Shown piece after piece: positions 61,981 through 64,000 of a stretch of DNA of 64,000 nt; position 1 is the stretch's first letter, and each line of letters opens with the position of its first letter. The stretch covers positions 186,001-250,000 of the forward strand of contig NZ_SOQX01000002.1 in the NCBI RefSeq assembly GCF_004366735.1, read 5' to 3'. The position numbers and the translations under genes are program-made. A model generated the notes under the pieces. That model was not told the DNA's origin. It made no database searches and worked only from the letters and a program-made list of their open reading frames with translations. The DNA comes from Thiohalophilus thiocyanatoxydans. Its GTDB lineage: Bacteria > Pseudomonadota > Gammaproteobacteria > UBA6429 > Thiohalophilaceae.

Positions 61981-62063
61981 GCTGGGTTTGTCATACCCGG
62001 GCAGGGATAAGGTGTTGTGTGTTGCCCGAAAACCCGGCCTGGTCAATACCAACCGGGTTGCCG

Positions 62064-62798
62064 CTATTCCACGGGGTGACGATTGAATTGCTCGATGCGC
62101 AAAGCCGTCGCTCCGGCGACCGCAACCGGCATCACCAGAAAGTTCAAGACCGGAATCAATGTCGCCAGCATGACCGCGCCCCCGAAGCCCAGGGATAAGA
62201 ACCGTTTTTGCCGGATTACCCGGCGGATATCCGGAAAACTCAGTCCCTGATTGCCCAGCGGGTAATCGAGATACTCGATGCTCAGCATCCAGGCGCTGAA
62301 GATGACCCACAGTACCGGCGCGACCAGATTGATCACCGGAATCAGGGTGATGACCACCAAAACGATGGCGATCCCGGCGAAAAGCAGCATTTTTTTAACT
62401 TCACCGGTCAAAGCCTTGACGGTCTCCTCGAAGACCCCCGCCTCGCTGATCGGCGAGCGCCCGGTCAGGTTCTTCTCCACCGCGGCGGATAAAAAACTGT
62501 TAAACGGCGAGCCGACCAGATTGGCCAGCACGGTAAAACTGAAGAACACCGCGATGCCGGTGGTGATGACAAAAATAAACCAGAGCAGACTGTCCAGCCA
62601 GGCCAGCCAGTCAGGCAACGTCGGCATCAGCCACGCCAGCAGTACTTCGAACTGCGCGGCCAGCAGCCAGATCAGACCGGCAAAGATCAGGATATTAATA
62701 ATCAGGGGAATCACAACATGGCGTTTCACGCCGGGCTTGCCAATCAGGCTCAAACCACGCAGCAGATAGCTTGCGCCGGTAAACGGATTACTGATCAT
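62064..62798 (-). CDS. cysZ: CysZ-like (EI24-domain) membrane protein
   Basis: The 244-aa protein has four to six membrane helices and the family blocks SYLLRGLSLIGKPGVKRHVVIPLIINILIF, VGSPFNSFLSAAVEKNLTG and EYLDYPLGNQGLSFPDIRRVIRQKRFLSLGFGG. E. coli CysZ imports sulfate for assimilation. Length is normal. It is alone here, convergent with the SoxK-like gene; any link to sulfur metabolism is by family only. Confidence 0.85.
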   Translation of the reverse strand: MISNPFTGASYLLRGLSLIGKPGVKRHVVIPLIINILIFAGLIWLLAAQFEVLLAWLMPTLPDWLAWLDSLLWFIFVITTGIAVFFSFTVLANLVGSPFNSFLSAAVEKNLTGRSPISEAGVFEETVKALTGEVKKMLLFAGIAIVLVVITLIPVINLVAPVLWVIFSAWMLSIEYLDYPLGNQGLSFPDIRRVIRQKRFLSLGFGGAVMLATLIPVLNFLVMPVAVAGATALRIEQFNRHPVE

Positions 62799-62823
62799 TT
62801 GGCCTCCTGGGAGAGAAAAGATT

Positions 62824-63024
62824 TACCACGAAGACTCCAAGACACGAAGTAAATGATTTTTTAATATATTTTGATAATAGACCGGCAAGCAATTCTCTGG
62901 CGTATTGAATCAGATAGAGAGACGCTTATTGTAATTTCGGCCTGTTTTGATTTATGCGCATCGTACTGCAAGCGACGTGACAAACAAACAGGGTTAACTT
63001 GGTGTCTTCGTGTCTTGGTGGTTA
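62824..63024. repeat. Intergenic inverted-repeat element of the ACCACGAAGAC type
   Basis: The left arm (62824-62849) has ACCACGAAGACTCCAAGACACGAAG; the right arm (62999-63024) complements it, reading TAACCACCAAGACACGAAG on the minus strand. The arms consist of ACGAAG/CCAAG units in place of CGCGGAG/CGCAGAG, but geometry matches copies 1-5. It begins directly after the FGGY kinase stop and fills the 226-base gap to the CysZ-like gene. Confidence 0.65.
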
Positions 63025-64000
63025 TCAGTTCTTGTCACTGCGCAGGGCGATCAGCGCGCTGCCGTAGGCCGCTTCGGTGTTGGGGGCGGTTTCCACCGGG
63101 AGACCCAGCAGGCTCTGGCGGATCTGCGTCCAAGCGTCGTTGACGCTGCCGCCGCCGGAGGTGAGGATGCGTTTGGGAAAGGGGGCGCCCAGTTCGGCCA
63201 GGCGTTCGTAGCCCTGTTTTTCGATCCGCGCGATGCCTTCGAGCAGGCCCTGAAAAAACGTGACATCGTCGTCGGGTCGCGGCTCCAGCTGTGGGCTCAG
63301 ATGTGGATCGTTGATGGGAAAACGCTCTCCCGGAGCCGGCAGGGGATAGTAATCGAGTCCGGTGTGCTGTTGCGGATCCAGTTGCGTCGTCATTGCCTGC
63401 AGCTGCTCGTCGGAGAAATACTGCTTCAATACCGCGCCGCCGCTGCTGGAAGCGCCGCCCACCAGCCACAGATCGCCGAGGGGTTGACTGTAGACGCCAT
63501 ACTGGGCGGAGAGAATCGGCGAGGGACCCAGAACCTTCAGCACCAGGGTCGAGCCCAGTACGGTGACCGCGTCGCCTGGTTCACTGGCACCGGTGGCGAT
63601 AAACGAGGCGGTGCTGTCGGTGGTGCCGCTGACGATCAGTGTTTCCGGCGAGAGGTTGAAGCGTCTGGCCATGTGGGCGCTGATCGGACCGATGGGTTCG
63701 CCGGGTTGCTGCACGTCGGGCAACCAGGCGTTGTCCAGCGGCAGAGTATCCATCCAGCGCGGCCAGGTGTGGTGCTCGGCGTTAAACCCGGTTTTGAGGC
63801 AGTTGTTGAGATCGCTGATGCCGTAACGGTCGGTGAGTTTGCCGGCAATCCAGTCAGCCTGGTGCAGGCAGTGGGCGAGGGCGCTTTTATCGACGTGCAT
63901 ACTGAGCCATAACAGCTTGACCAGTCCGGCGTTGGGGCTGAGTACCGGATTATCCGGCGGCGCCATCGCCTTGAGATGTTCCACGTAAACCGGATCGCGT
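63025..64000 (-). CDS. FGGY-family carbohydrate kinase (truncated by window edge)
   Basis: The C-terminal ~325 codons are visible; the N-terminus is past base 64000. Signatures are the nucleotide-binding GTTDSTASFIATGA, AVTVLGSTLVLKVLGP and the C-terminal ILTSGGGSVNDAWTQIRQSLLGLPVE, AAYGSALIAL. FGGY enzymes phosphorylate pentoses, glycerol or similar polyols; sequences of this look match the xylulokinase-like group related to cyanobacterial and plant SePSK. Specificity is uncertain. The stop TGA abuts the repeat element. Confidence 0.82.
   Translation of the reverse strand, partial: RDPVYVEHLKAMAPPDNPVLSPNAGLVKLLWLSMHVDKSALAHCLHQADWIAGKLTDRYGISDLNNCLKTGFNAEHHTWPRWMDTLPLDNAWLPDVQQPGEPIGPISAHMARRFNLSPETLIVSGTTDSTASFIATGASEPGDAVTVLGSTLVLKVLGPSPILSAQYGVYSQPLGDLWLVGGASSSGGAVLKQYFSDEQLQAMTTQLDPQQHTGLDYYPLPAPGERFPINDPHLSPQLEPRPDDDVTFFQGLLEGIARIEKQGYERLAELGAPFPKRILTSGGGSVNDAWTQIRQSLLGLPVETAPNTEAAYGSALIALRSDKN

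Overview
The window looks like a chromosome segment of a halotolerant, probably chemolithoautotrophic, sulfur-oxidising gammaproteobacterium (Ectothiorhodospiraceae/Chromatiales-like). This placement is inferred from gene content and gene order, not from a marker-tree or database search. The clues are the rimP-nusA-infB-rbfA-truB-rpsO-pnp order, RlmKL, a DksA whose coil-tip motif is E. coli-like, a CbbY-type sugar phosphatase, a lipoprotein resembling the SoxXA-binding protein SoxK, sucrose synthesis genes (a compatible-solute pathway) and a large Mrp-type cation/proton antiporter operon. Base composition is fairly even and GC-rich. I saw no phage, IS transposase, CRISPR array, rRNA or tRNA.

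Layout. 1-10.2 kb: truncated NfeD-type membrane protease, rlmKL, several small unknown proteins, a secreted DsrE-like protein beside a GNAT-nitrilase fusion, a fatty acid desaturase, and GIY-YIG and HIT proteins. 10.3-21.8 kb: a sugar island with GH100 invertase, fructokinase, sucrose-phosphate synthase, sucrose-phosphatase, a second (alpha/alpha)6 glycosidase, 6-phosphogluconolactonase, glucokinase, G6P dehydrogenase and 6-phosphogluconate dehydrogenase. Together these can make sucrose, split it, phosphorylate both hexoses and feed them to the oxidative pentose phosphate route. 22.2-24.3 kb: beta-CASP ribonuclease-like protein and a small membrane protein. 24.4-33.0 kb: the translation/RNA-decay block, with a sigma-70 promoter and an attenuator-like hairpin before rimP, a second promoter before rpsO and a strong terminator after pnp. 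33.1-45.4 kb: YihY, a Vgb-like beta-propeller, an acetate operon (DUF294/CBS/cNMP sensor, DEDDh exonuclease, small membrane protein, acs), small proteins, a TPR protein and a sodium/solute symporter. 45.5-50.1 kb: nitroreductase, DksA with a histone-H1-like tail, CbbY-like phosphatase, aminotransferase and a YjdF-like membrane protein. 50.2-57.1 kb: a nine-gene Mrp/MBH-type antiporter operon behind a structured leader. 57.2-62.0 kb: a sigma-54 two-component system (histidine kinase plus NtrC-type activator) flanked on both sides by genes for small secreted proteins, each with its own -24/-12 promoter; then a SoxK-like lipoprotein. 62.1-64.0 kb: CysZ-like protein and a truncated FGGY kinase.

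Most notable: (1) the sigma-54 module at 57.2-61.4 kb, with a -24/-12 promoter on each side and a shared nine-base element about 170-190 bp upstream of each; (2) a possible switch-like RNA leader in front of the antiporter operon; (3) a family of intergenic elements with long terminal inverted repeats (alternating CGCGGAG/CGCAGAG units), five copies here, plus one copy of a related-looking ACCACGAAGAC type; (4) a sucrose-phosphate synthase whose phosphatase-like domain has lost its nucleophile, next to an intact separate phosphatase.
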